From Atrichornis clamosus (lineage: Eukaryota; Chordata; Aves; Passeriformes; Menuridae), in assembly GCA_013400975.1 (NCBI GenBank), contig WBMZ01006338.1, positions 101,326 to 165,325 of the forward strand: a stretch of 64,000 bases of DNA, given 5' to 3'. Numbering within the stretch: position 1 is the first letter of the stretch; each line of letters begins with the position of its first letter. Positions 23,295 through 35,502 of this stretch are shown in pieces. The notes below the pieces were generated by a model that saw only the letters and a program-made list of their open reading frames with translations, was not told the origin of the DNA and did no database searches. The position numbers and the translations under genes are program-made.

Positions 23295-23744
23295 ATCTCC
23301 ACCCCTTATTCCATACCATTTGTGTCATACTCAGATCTCACTTAATTTATATATCTTCTAACTGCTCCTTTGTATTTATTTGTCATTACTGGAATCCCCT
23401 CTTACCTACGCATACAACTTAAACAACATCCTTAAACCATCTCTGTATCAAACATACATTTTGTTAACTACTATCCTGTCCTTTCACATATAGATACTAT
23501 TCTTCCATGTCATGGGCTCCCTCTACTCCTCCAGATCCATGGCTTGGGCTCCATTCCATCAGGATGGGTGGTCAGGACAGAAGAAGCAGTACACTTCATT
23601 GTTAGGCACTGACACCGGCCCAACTCAGGTCATCATTGCATTCTCCTTGCTCCTTGCAAAATTCATTCTTCATTGGTTCATGTCATTCCTGCTACTTTAC
23701 TTCCTGCCTCATACAACTTATACCACAGATGATTTTTCCCCCAA
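23295..23744 (-). other. ERVL 3' noncoding segment between integrase and LTR, with PPT
   Basis: This spans the minus-strand stretch from the end of pol to the LTR. It carries the PPT at 23301-23314, identical over 14 bases to that of the plus-strand copy. No env-like frame is seen; ERVL elements characteristically lack env. Confidence 0.65.
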
Positions 23745-24510
23745 GGTTAAATCACCTTGAGGCACACACCAGCTCTCCCCATCCTCCCGCATTACCCACC
23801 AAGTACACTCAAGCCCTTGGGCAAAGACAATCCCACAAACAGGTTTGCCTTTTCCCATGGGAGGAGAAATCCACAGTGACTTCCCAAGCCACCTCTCTAT
23901 GTGTAATGCAGGGACCTTATCTCCTCCTGCTGTGTAAGAGTTTTGTTTGGGCAGGACCAGGGTGGTTAGCAGATCCCCTAGTATTAATCAGCCAAATGGC
24001 TTCTGCTAGATTTGCATCCCAGTGCTTCCATGCCCCGTTACCTAATGTTCTTAACATAGTCTTCAGCAGTCCATTATATCTCTGAATCTTTCCAGAGGCT
24101 TGTGGGTGATAAGGGATGTGATATATCCACTCAATGCCATGTTTCTTTGCCCAGGAGCTAATGAGGTTGTTTCAAAAGTGAGACCCATTGTCTGATTCCA
24201 TTCTCTCTGGGGTGCCACGTCACCACAAAATGTGTCTCTTAAGGCCTAAGATCGTGTTCTGAGCAGTGGCATGGTTTACAGGGTGTGTCTCCAGACAGCC
24301 AGTTGTTGTCTCTGCCATGGTGGATGTGTAGCTCTTTCCTTGGCAGTGTTGGTGGCAGGGTTGGCAGTGGTCCAATGTACTCAATTTCCCAGGCCTCACC
24401 ATATAGAAAACCCAGTCACCACCCTATATTCCAAGCAGCTTTCACTCACCTGGCTTGCTTGATTGCAGCACCTGTTTGACATTTGTGTACATCTAAGAAT
24501 TGTTGTTCAG
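23745..24510 (-). pseudogene. ERVL-class integrase remnant, minus strand
   Basis: Read on the minus strand, the piece begins in the integrase zinc-finger/linker region and proceeds through the catalytic core. A 60-codon open part at 24220-24402 ends in TAQNTILGLKRHILW. The same block (TAQNTILGLE) occurs in the plus-strand copy near 16195. The second catalytic site still reads S-D-N-G (near 24188), followed directly by a frame disruption. Everything upstream of the zinc finger (gag, RT, RNase H and 5' LTR) is missing, so this is a 3'-end fragment. Several frameshifts make it inactive. The plus-strand 149-codon frame overlapping 23636-24085 is antisense noise. Confidence 0.85.
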
Positions 24511-27500
24511 GACAAATGCCTTCTCAAAAGGAAAATAAGTTCAGCTGGAGTGTGAGACTGAGTGGAAGAAAAGCTATCACTTGTAAAGGACTTGATGATC
24601 AGCATAGTCACTATTCTGTTGTGTTGAATAAATGTACATGTCCTGTGTCTGCAGGGAGTTTTGGCTGAATAAATTCTGCCTGGACTTTTATTACTAGATG
24701 AAAGACTAGAAATAAATAGATGTTTCTGATCACTGGTTAGTAATCCAGACAGGTCTCCCTCCACGCTTGAATTTTAGAAACTGTGCTTCAATGAGATTTG
24801 ACTTGGGAGCCAAAAAGAAATGACAACAAGAAGCAAAGGAAAGACTGATGTGTGGGAGATTATGGTAGAAAAAATACCATTCTCTCAGCCTCATGTTGTA
24901 ACAATAGGCTCAAAATTGATATCTCTATGCTTGCATGAATTCCCACAGATATCAGTAAATCATTGTGGATATGATGGTTGATGTAAGTCTTCAATCATAC
25001 ATAAAGGAGTAACATCTCCAAGCAATCAGCTGGGAGCCACGTGTATGTTTCTGAGGGTAAGGAAGACCTTTTTAACAGACAAGGACATCATGAGACACAT
25101 ATGCAAAAAGATGATCACTAGATGAAGTATTGAAGTAAAGCACTTTTCATACTTGGACTGCATAGGCTTTTGGATTCCATGTTTGTGTTGATATAAAATG
25201 AATTTTTGGATTTAGTTTAGAAAACAACATTGATTAAAATAACTTTTTTTTCCCCCCAGAGACATTATTTTGCCTTTTAAAGCTGAGCAGATGCCACGGT
25301 GTGCTGCAGAAGTCATTTAGAGGCTAATGTTTTAAGGAAGGACTTTTTTTTTACATTGGAAGTAAGCTTGCATGCCTTTTGCATGACCTAGATGGCATCT
25401 TAGTTACACAAAGAAGATTTTTGCTACTTTGCTTTAAGCTTTTTTTTTTCTTTTAAATCCTGTATAATACTCCTCTGTCTATTATCAGTCCTTTAACTGC
25501 ACAGGGCAAACAAGCTTATTTCCCCTGGGAGAGAATCCCAGAGATCGCAGCAGGACCTCTGGTAACTCAGAGGAGCCCCCTCTGACAAGTTTTTGCATTC
25601 CACAGATGCTCTTGGTGGCACCACAATAAGGGAATTTCCTGTTAATTTAGTGGCAAACAGTATTTTCCCCAAGATTTGTCTTCTGAGTCAGGTAACAAAC
25701 GATTAACATTTTGAAAAAGTTTTTGAAAGTCCCTTCTTGCTACCAGATGTGAAATTGTTATTATTGTCTTAAAATATTCTTTTTGCTAGTGTGTCAACAT
25801 AGGAACTGCTTCTGGTGCTCTCTACAACCCTCTATTGAAGCAACACATTTGCCACAGTCAGGTCTCTTCATACACTCTCAATGCAGTGACCTATCCAAAG
25901 CTCCCATCTTCTTTTCCACCTCCAACGTCTTGTTAGCAGACACAAGAAGGGGTGATTAAGAGCACAGGCATCTTGGTCGTGTGTCCAGATGAAGGATAAG
26001 TAAGGTTCCAAGGTAGTTTAGCTACCTGTAGCTGAGATTTGAAATAGAAAATCGTTACAGAACAGCATCCACGAAATGTCAAAGTTAATGAAACAAAAAG
26101 ATTTCCAAATATACTTCGAGTGTTTTGCCACAAGATTTTATTGTATGGCAAAATATTATCTCAAATAAATCACAATAAATCACAATCTAGTGATTTCTGA
26201 TTAGATAAGCTGTTCTGTTCTTAAAGAGAGAGAAATAAAATGTAACAGAACATTTTGATTTTTCATTTGGAGATATTTTGTGGTACATATTATGACTTCA
26301 TACCTCAGCTATGGATAAGCAAAATGATCTCATAGAAGCCTGACTAGTCTGACAATGCAGTAAACAGAAAGTTAAATCATTCTTTAAGAAGCATTTAGCA
26401 GGCTTTGTTGTTTTTAGAAGGCTTTGTTCTTTGCAAAAAAAGAAACATTGCAAGTGGTGACCCATACTGATGGACGTACTCTCTGAAGTGATTAGTATTT
26501 TCTCTCTTTGCGAATGGCATGAGATGAATTCTGCAGTAAAAGCTTTGAAGAAGAAATGATTTGAGCTCCAGTTACTTAATGAACCAGAGACTTCCAACAG
26601 TGCTTCAGAAATGCTTAAAACAAGAAAACAACAAAAATTAATCATTCTGTGTTTGCTTTTGCCAGCAGTAGACCCTACCAGCCAAATACTAGAAGCAAAT
26701 GAGTACATTTAAATAACTGCCTTGCAGCTGTTCCAAAGAGAAATCCAGAGCAGTTTCCATTAGAGTGGCCTTTCACGTCCAGAGCGAAAAAACACTTCTC
26801 CCACTCTGTGCCATTGAATACTTTTCTATTTTTTTTCTCCTCTTTTTGCTTGAATTGGAGTGAAAGAGATTTCAATGATCATTGCCACAGAATGGTTATC
26901 CTTTTTATAATACGCTTGAGAATAAACTGCTGTGGAGTAGCACAGCTGTTGTCACCCCTTTCCCCAACAAAGCACAATACTATTTGCGTTTTGGATTTGG
27001 TGCCCAAATTTCTGCCGTCAACAAATGTACAGAATTTTTTTCTCCCCCTTGAACTGAATAAAAAAATTAGCCTTGTTACCAAAACATGCATCTGGTGGTG
27101 GTAAATAAGGTAAACAAGAGAACAAAAGGAAATGGTGAGTCTGGAAGAAACAGTTTGTGATTTTAAGTATATCCACCCAGTTACGGACATCATAGGAGAA
27201 ACTTAAATACCAGTATGCTTTTTTTTTTAAACTCTTTTAGTAAAAGAGATTACTATATGTTCAAAATGCACCTCCATTTTGTTTAAAGTAGACCAATACT
27301 GCCTTATAGGCAGCTGCTCAGTACCATATGAACAAGTTACTTATAGAGACCCCATTCTTGCTAAAGCTAAAGAGAGAAAGACTTTTCTACATTCTGTTTA
27401 TGTATTTCACAAATATTTTAGTCCATCAAAGCAAAAGAAACCCAAATTGTCTAATGCATCTTTCATGAAAAAAAATTTACTGTGGTAAACACAGGATAGT

Positions 27501-30500
27501 CTTCTTGTTTCCATCTGTAAATCTCAACTTCCAGTCCCAAACTGAAATTTGCTGTGCTCATTAACATAAGCATTTTACTTGTAGACTAAACTCTCCCAAG
27601 TGCTCACTTTGCTGGTTTGCTTGCTGAGGAGTGTTGGGAGGAGTGCCCTGGTAGATGGAAGCAGCCCAAACAGCCTACAGCATTTTTTCAGCATAAAATC
27701 ACAGTCTGTCATCTGTTGTAGCCAATAATTAATTCCCAGCTTGTCTTACTGAGCACCTAACTGGGCCCAAAGGATGCATGTTGCAAATCAGTATGCATGA
27801 AAACTCATTGGGGATGTTATAGGTGCAGATTTTTTTCCCCTCCCACTGCTTCCACTCTGGTTTCTGGAGTGCACAGGTAGGAGACCGTGTGCTGCACCTC
27901 TCTCCAGAAACCTCCTCCCAAGGTTAGGGTCTTTGGCAAAGGTCCGTCCTGCACTGCACTCATCCTCACAGCAGTATTCAGGGACTCACAGCAGGTTGGA
28001 TGTCCGTCTGTGATGTTCAGGTTGAGAGTAAGGCAGGTAGGCAACTGGGGAGTGAACTGGGCAAGACAGTGGAGACCAATCAGCCTCATGGCAAAGACTT
28101 TTTCTGAAGACATAAGGGGTGGAATATTTCAGTCGCTAGATGAGATGATGGAATATAGTTGTCTTCGTGTGTCTCCCAGAAAGCCATGAAGTGTTGTGTC
28201 GGTACCCATGTTTAGCTAGTGTTTGTGAAGCTCAGCCTGTCATGAAAGATACCCCAGAAGAAAATGAAGTTTGAAGAGCTTTACAGAAATCCTTTCTGTA
28301 CTTTGTAGGGGACACTTGGGCTTAAGTACCCAGTTTGGGCTCACTATGCTCTACCTGTGGCAAAGCCAAAGCCAAATAAGCCAAGCCTTACTTTTGCAAT
28401 ATCTCCACATTACAGTGGGGATCTCCCTTTGAAAGGAGTTTGGAACGTAGAGATGGGGTAGCAGAGAATAAACAAATCTTTAGTTCTCAACATATATAAG
28501 CCATTCTATCAATGTAAGTGAGGGTGTAATGATGTAGGACTATTCCCTGGTTCAAACAGTCTTCCTTTCCTCCTCAACTGGAAAATCTTCATAAGACCAT
28601 GTAGGTAGTACTTGTGAGAGATGTAGCTCATCTGAAAATGCTGAATCTGTGTAAAAGGAGCAGCAATACAACAGTGTCTGAATTACTGGCTAAGTTGTGG
28701 ACAAATGAGTTCACTCTTCGTCTTTTTTTTTTTTTCTCCAATTCTTCTAACTTATACGTTCATAAATCTCCTTTTTCTTCCAGAATTTTGCAGTGAAAGA
28801 GACTTCATAGGCGGATGTGTGCACAAGTGTGTGCAGGTGGATGCAGGCTTCCTTTCTGTTATGGTAGAAAATGGAGAAGTTGAAACCACAGGGCTGGCAA
28901 TCTTGGGCCGTGCTAGGTCAGCTCAGTGCACTCTTGACCATCGCTGCTCTTCACTAATGCTCTTGCGTTTGTATAGGGAGCTGCATGGCTTCTAATTCAT
29001 CTATCCTCAAAAGCTGTAGGTTTAATTTGAGCTATTTCAGACCTGATAGTTAGTGTCTTCCTAACTAGCCTGAGATTTTGGTATCTTCCAAAAGAAAGGT
29101 GTTTTTAGAGTTAGCTGAACTTCCTGATCTCACACATTCCTTTTTTTAGCTCACAGAAGCTTTTTTGAACTTGCTTTTGCAGTATTCAACAGTGAATACG
29201 TGCTATGGAAGATCAACAGCCTTCCTGGTTTAACAACCAATATGTGGAGCTCATAATCATAGCTTCCAAATGGAATCTGTGTCACTTGTGAATTATACCT
29301 TCCAACAGTAAAATTGCCTTTTTCATACTGTTGCTGGTGACTGTGTCTCTGCTACACAGAGTGCCTAGATGTTGAGTTATGCTTCCAGGTATAAACTGTC
29401 GGAGAAGTTCTCAGTTCAGTTTCTAGTAGCTGGAACATTTGTCAACTCTGAGAGTTTTGAGTCTGCTACAAAAGCATCCTAAAAGTTATGGGATGCATTA
29501 GCTGTTGCCACATGATCCTTAAGTAACTTTATGTTTGTAATAGAGTTAAAGGGATTCCCTTGCAAGGAGATTAATTTTCTTCTGTCTTTTCAGTTTTGTG
29601 AAGGGCAAAATGAGTCTAGTAAAATGAAGTAACCTGCTGTAACAGAACCACCACATTTTATTATACAGGTTTTTCTTTAAGTCCATTGAATTGTTACTTT
29701 GGGAGGTGCAATTCTGAAGAGGAGGAGCCATTCTGCGTTGGTGGTAGTGTTTCATACTTTCATTGTGCAGACAAAAATATATCTCTGAATGTGGCTACAA
29801 TGAATCAAGACCCTGTCCCTTTTGACTTCTGCTTTTACCTTTAAAGGAAACACTTATTTTCTTCTTTATTTTAAAACTTTTCTTTCATTTGCTGCAGTTT
29901 GAAAAATAGTTTGTGTTTTTCATTAGGTAATGGAGAAATGTTTTTTGCAAATTTGATTTTTTTTTCTCATCTGTTACAACTTTACTTTCATAAACCCCAT
30001 GTTTAGCAGTTGTGGGTTGACAAAGTATTTACATATTGATTCAATTATGCCTATACTTACTTGCTTATCTTATTTTAAAGATATTCTTAATTTATACCCT
30101 TCCTTGGAGATTTTGAAGTTGGCAGTTCCCTGAAGTTGTTCAGCTTGAGCCCTTCTGGTATGTTGGTAAATTTAAGAGTATTTACCAAAGCTGAAAGCAG
30201 TGTCACTGATTTCCATTCACTGCTGCACCAAATGCAAAGATATAAGACAGTTATTGCAGTTTTGTAGTCTTAGTTTACCACCCCAATATAAGAAAAATAA
30301 ATTACTTTTCCTCTCCTCTGTGTTCTGGATAAGAAAACAGCAGCATGCCAAGGTTAATTGAGTAAAGGAAAAACAGAGAGACGCAGACTGTGTTTGGAGA
30401 GCTTAGGGTTAAGATATTTTTAAGAGGTTTCCTGGATATGTACTCATTTTTGTGGCTTACAAGTTTGAAAAGTGCTGTAAAAGTCAGACCTTAGCATTCG

Positions 30501-31614
30501 AAGAATGTTCCACTCTGTTTCTCTCAGCAAGAAATAAATGTACCCACAAATACTGGGGGTGGGGAGACAGGGGCCCACCTTTTTCTGTTAGGTGGATTGG
30601 GGAACTCTCCAAACTCTGAGACTGCAGAGGGGTTTGTAACCGGATCGCTTGCCCTTCAGGCACCTTGTGCAAACTAATGCTTTGTTTAGGCAGTATCAAT
30701 CAGTGGTGTTTGAAAACTTTTTGATGTTTGTTTTCCACCCTAAGCATCTCTCCACACACAGCCCTCACCAGGTGAGCTGTCACTCACCAGGGAGCTGCCA
30801 GGACCAAGAGATCTCCTCTCGCCTTCTTGCTCTAGGCAGACAGTGTCTTCTCCACTCTGGTCTTTTCCCCAGGAGGTGCAGGGAGTAAAGGTCTGCTCAC
30901 CCAAGGACATGGCATGGCCAAGCTGCTGTGGATCCAAATCCTCACATTAGTCTTTAGGCTCTGATGGATCGGTGGGGCAGCAGCAAGACGAATCAAGCAC
31001 AAAACATGGGAAAGCTTACATGGGCTATTCTTCCCAGTGTTCCCCAGTGGTGTCATCCCATACAACCAGAGGAAAGGAGACTATCAGACTGGTGTAGCAA
31101 ATAGTGCCTGAAAAGGCCAGTGCCACAGTGAGGTTCTGGCTGTGGAATGACTAGTTGCTGACTGTGTAAGAGTGAGTTTTGTTTATTAAGTCCTAGTGCC
31201 AAGTTTCCTGGTCTCTGTGTACTGTACTGTGGTCATAACTACATCTCATGATATTAAGAGATTTAACTCCACATACTTGGGATTTTCTTATTCTTTGTTT
31301 TGAGACAATTGTGTTTTGAGTCCACTGCATATGGCAAGAGAAGACTTTGCTTTTAGCCTGCTTTCATTCCATTTTTCTTTATCTGTCTTGTTAGCTTATA
31401 ATGCAGTCATTTTCTTTTTCTACACAGATGTGTCCTAGAGGTTTAGTTAGCATGGGCAATTTGCAGCTCAGTTTGTTTTAAACTTCTGTTGAGATATACT
31501 GAATGAATGAGGTAAATCTCAGGGCACCACACATCTGGCTTACACAAGCAATGAAACACAGTGAGTGAAATTTCAGGAAATTAAAATATAAACTTCCCTG
31601 CCCCTATTCCTGCA
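24511..31614. other. Intronic DNA, nothing recognised
   Basis: AT-rich with poly-T patches (T13 at 28723-28735) and a short AATAAATCAC tandem duplication near 26163-26185. No coding, RNA or mobile-element signature I can name. Bases 30540-31000 are richer in G and C and could be an old LTR or exonised fragment, but nothing specific supports that. Confidence 0.5.
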
Positions 31615-31634
31615 GGGGCGGGAGAGGGGATGGG
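31615..31634 (+). other. Canonical G-quadruplex motif on the coding strand
   Basis: GGGGCGGGAGAGGGGATGGG has four G-runs with loops of 1, 3 and 2 bases. It lies in the LPAR1 intron about 2.9 kb before the main exon, on the strand equivalent to the pre-mRNA, so it could fold in RNA as well as DNA. The sequence motif is certain; activity is inference. Confidence 0.65.
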
Positions 31635-34527
31635 TCTGCCTGCTTGCATATGCCTTTGTAGTATGTTAACACTTTCAGTACTGAGAGATCCATTGCATTT
31701 CTCTCCTGCTAGAGCCTTTCCAGTCATCATCCTAGCTAAATGTGATGCTTTGGGATTTTTATGTTCGTGATCTGGGAGGTCAAAACCTTCTTTTAAGATA
31801 TACGCTGGCATCTGAGAAAGCTGATCATCTGGAAGTCCCCTGATTGAATTTTTGCCAGCAAACTATCTCAGCTTCTACTCTTCTTTCCCTTGGGGTGTGT
31901 AAAGATTTCTTTTAAAGGAGATCCCAGGTTTCAGATTAGAATGCCTTAAAAACAACTTCTCCAAAATCCCTTATGTGAACACAGTGTTTTGTTTTTCTGT
32001 CTTCAAAACGAGAGAAGAAGCAAGTGAGCCTCTTTCTAACTTCTCAGATTGCTCAGTGCTGTCATGCTTTTAAATTTAACAAGTCTGACTCTGTAGCATT
32101 TTATATACTATCATGTGTGTTGCATACGTTCAACCCTGACTTGACATTCTGTGACTTGGTCAATTTTTTTTATCATGTTTTGTTTCAGATTTCATAGGAA
32201 AAGGTTGAGAAAGATATTACAAAATCAGAGAATAACTCATATTTTAAGCCCATGTGCAAAATAAAAACACAAAAAAGAAGGAGAAGAAAAAAGTAAAAGT
32301 ATAATACCTACCACATTTTCTGTTTCTGAATTTAAAATATGTGTTTTTCCAGGTGTAGCAGCCTCTTTCAACAGGAGCAGCAGTGGAGCAGGAATCATTT
32401 CATATGTGCAGCAGACGTCAGAAAGAAAAAAATAGATTGACAAATACATAGGCAAAGATAATTTATTCAGGATCACAAATGTCCACTAGATTCTGCATCC
32501 AGATACTCCTACAAAACCCCAATGCATAACATAATTAGTGCAGATATTGGCAAGCTTTCATAAGGGCCACTAATTCATTCATATGACTTACTCTCTCCCT
32601 CAAGGGTTCTTATACTTGACCTTTTATTACTACAAGGTCTCAAAGAATTAAAGCCAGATGTCTTGAAGCTGAGTCTCCTTTTGTTAAATATCCCTTATAA
32701 ATAATTTTTTTTTAATATGTAGCGGAGAAATCCTACATGAGAACTTTTAAAAGTTCTTAAGTAATTAGGGCTAAAAGGCTTCAGACCTAAGAGTTGATGT
32801 ATCCTAGAGGAACAATAAAAGTTTTATGCTCATTGTGCTGAAAAATACTATTTACTTTAACTTTTTATTATCCTGGGCCTGCAAATGTTTGTGATCGATA
32901 TTTAGGTTGAAGGTAAAATCTTTCTAAAAAGACCTTTTCCTTAACATAAATTTAAATGTCATGTAGTGCATTTGGGATATAGGTGGAAAGTTTTGCATAT
33001 TGCTTTTTTGGAATTGGCTTAAGTGTCTTGAAAAGTGTAGAAATGAAACAGAAATAGCTTTGGGTAATTCTGAGGAGATTTTTATCAGAAACTATTTTCA
33101 TTTGAGTACAGTTACTAATTCTGTTTCCCAATTCCCTACATTTTTTGTTTTAACAAGAAGGTTAAGTTAGCTGTAGCACTTCCTGCAGACTAACTGGAGC
33201 TGTCCAAAACATACGATTTAGTTTGAATGTTCTAATGGGAAGAAATTCTCATATTTTAGTATTGTTGATGTGTTCTTTGATACGGCTTATTACCTGCTTT
33301 TGCTAAAGCTGGTCCTGTTTTTGTAAAAATTCAAGTTTAGTCAGTAGAGTTCCAGAACCATAAAAGCAGGGAGGCAAAGGCAGGTCTCCTGAGTCTCATA
33401 TAGAAAGAGACTTTTTTGACATGTGTTTCTTGGTTTTATTTTTTTTTTTTAACTATTATTTTTACGTTCTTGTTGTTTACCCATGCTAAACAAGGAACCA
33501 GGGTGTTATTCAGAGGGAACCCTTTCTCCAAGGTTTGCCTTTTGGGAATTGCACCTCGGGTAATTGAGAGTAACTGAGAAAGGAAACTGATTAAGCATTT
33601 TCTTGTGAGCCAACAGTTTTATGCAAAACTTCAACATTCTGGTGGAGTATGGGCTTGTTTGTAGCACCCCAGCTCTTCTCAGCAGAGTACTCTGCAAGGA
33701 AAACTAATCATGTGATCCCTGACGTAGCCATAACAATATTTAATGAAGGAAATAAGGTTGGGTGCTTTTAACACTAATTAAGACAAATATTGCTTTTCTT
33801 ATTTCACTCCTATTTCAAATTGAAATAAGAGTTCTGGTGAGTTGTATTTAAAGCATTGTGTATTTCAAATTCCTCTAGAAACTTGGCTGATGCTCATAGA
33901 AATGCAGTGCTATGCTTCTTTTATTGTTCAAAAAAGCACTTAATGCTTTACGGACAAACATCACTCCTGGTAGCTCAGTCTCGGAGCATACTGACAATCT
34001 TTGTTTAGCGTGTTCTTCCCACTTTTTAAGACAGGACAAGAAGGAATGCCCATGATGGAAAGTTGAATGAATTAAAACTTACTGGGAAATGTAATCCACT
34101 TTTCCTCAGCTTTGAGGAGCTCTTCTTTTAACACCACTGCAGTCAAACAACAGTTTTATGCACTGATAATACAAATAAGGTGTCTGTAGCAGAGTTAATT
34201 TTTCTTAATTACTAATGGCATGCCTTTCTCTTTAACTGAATTTTTCAGCAAGTCTGCTTGGCCAGAAGCTCATTTTCTATGCAATTTATGGCTATATCAG
34301 AAATCATGCTGGCTCCCAGAGCAGATGGAACCATTTCTGGTTGTTTCTAATCTGGTTGCTGTTACGAGAGTCATCAGAGCAATTGTTTGCAAGTTATGGA
34401 ATGCCATTTGGTCTGAAAAAAATAAATTTGCTCTGAAGCGTGTGTTCCTTTCCTGTCCCCCTCCCTGCTCTTTGTGCATGTCTCATCCATGGAGGCAACC
34501 ATGTGTTTTCAGTTCTGATGTCATTCT

Positions 34528-34566
34528 TTTTTTTTTTCTCTCTCCTTTTTTCCCCTCTTCTTTCAG
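34528..34566 (+). other. LPAR1: Polypyrimidine tract and 3' splice site of the main LPAR1 exon
   Basis: An almost uninterrupted run of T and C followed by TTTCAG. Unusually long and pure, predicting efficient U2AF binding and constitutive use of the acceptor at 34566. Confidence 0.9.
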
Positions 34567-35314
34567 TCCACAGCCATGAGCGAACCACAGTGCTACTACA
34601 ATGAAACCATTGCCTTCTTTTATAACCGAAGTGGAAAATATCTAGCCACTGAATGGAACACTGTCAGCAAGCTTGTAATGGGACTGGGGATTACCGTCTG
34701 CATCTTCATCATGCTGGCCAACCTCTTGGTCATGGTGGCTATTTATGTCAACCGTCGATTCCACTTTCCTATTTATTACTTAATGGCCAACTTAGCAGCT
34801 GCGGACTTTTTTGCAGGGCTGGCCTACTTTTACTTAATGTTCAACACAGGACCCAACACTAGAAGATTGACTGTAAGCACCTGGCTTCTCCGCCAGGGTC
34901 TCATTGATACCAGTCTGACAGCCTCCGTAGCCAATTTGTTGGCCATTGCCATTGAGCGGCACATTACAGTTTTCCGAATGCAGCTACACACACGGATGAG
35001 CAACCGCCGAGTGGTCGTCGTAATTGTTGTTATCTGGACTATGGCCATTGTCATGGGTGCCATACCAAGTGTTGGATGGAACTGTATTTGTGATATCACT
35101 CACTGCTCCAACATGGCACCGCTCTATAGTGACTCCTACCTGGTCTTCTGGGCTATTTTCAACCTGGTCACTTTTGTGGTCATGGTGGTCCTATATGCTC
35201 ATATCTTTGGGTATGTTCGCCAAAGGACTATGAGAATGTCCAGACACAGTTCTGGACCCCGCAGGAATCGGGACACCATGATGAGCCTCCTGAAGACTGT
35301 GGTCATTGTGCTTG
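34567..35314 (+). CDS. LPAR1: LPAR1 main coding exon: N-terminus through TM5 and start of TM6
   Basis: This exon codes residues 21-269 plus the first base of codon 270 of the LPA1 receptor, a plasma-membrane class A GPCR for lysophosphatidic acid that signals through Gi/o, Gq and G12/13. It is nearly identical to mammalian LPA1. Visible parts are N-glycosylation sites N32 and N40; C29, which can pair with C195, and C193 with C200 in ECL2; TM1 about 54-80 (N72); TM2 about 86-113 (N95, D100); TM3 about 122-154 with ligand-headgroup residues R129 and Q130 and an E-R-H variant of the DRY motif at 150-152; TM4 about 167-190 (W177); TM5 about 206-235; and a basic third intracellular loop. K44 matches the phosphate-contacting Lys39 of human LPA1. 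The donor is CTTG|GTAAGT, phase 1, splitting a Gly codon as in mammals. TM6-TM7 and the PDZ-binding tail lie on the next exon, outside the window. Confidence 0.98.
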
Positions 35315-35502
35315 GTAAGTGCTTACTTTGCCCACCCTGTTCTCCCTGCTCTGTTTTTTATCAGGTGATTTCAGTAATGCATGTTCAGCTCCCGGGGAAT
35401 CAGCAGCATTTGGAAGACACTAGAAAAGGTGCAGACAATAAGAACCCCTGGAATTCATTACTGTGTTGGGACTATCAAGCTTATTTATGGAATTTGATCT
35501 AA
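35315..35502 (+). other. In-frame intronic extension after the main exon
   Basis: If the donor at 35315 is not used, the LPAR1 frame stays open for about 62 more codons to a TAA at 35500-35502. The added tail is Cys/Pro-rich at first (KCLLCPPCSPCS) and not receptor-like. The splice site is strong and the TM6 start is cut at the conserved place, so this is intron. It would matter only if the intron were retained or intronic polyadenylation occurred. Confidence 0.8.

Larger units (their letters stand above)
21540..34566 (+). other. LPAR1: LPAR1 intron between the two coding exons (13.0 kb)
   Basis: The intron starts GTAAGC and ends in a long, nearly pure pyrimidine tract (34528-34565) and CTTTCAG, a very strong acceptor. 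It is phase 0. It contains a minus-strand ERVL fragment (22706-24510), a G-quadruplex motif (31615-31634) and short poly-T runs. Elsewhere, including 24511-31600 and 31640-34520, I see only unannotated AT-rich DNA. Confidence 0.9.

Noticed and set aside
23636..24085. 149-codon plus-strand frame
   Set aside because: Antisense of the minus-strand ERVL integrase remnant and the segment after it; no plus-strand homology.
30553..30603. Possible G-quadruplex (GGGGGTGGGGAGACAGGGG)
   Set aside because: Only three adjacent G-runs; the fourth is about 25 bases away, outside the canonical loop limit.
34576..35502. A 308-codon frame as a complete gene
   Set aside because: It starts at an internal Met of LPAR1 and reads through the consensus donor at 35315 into intron. 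The true coding part runs 34567-35314 and is joined to 21480-21539.
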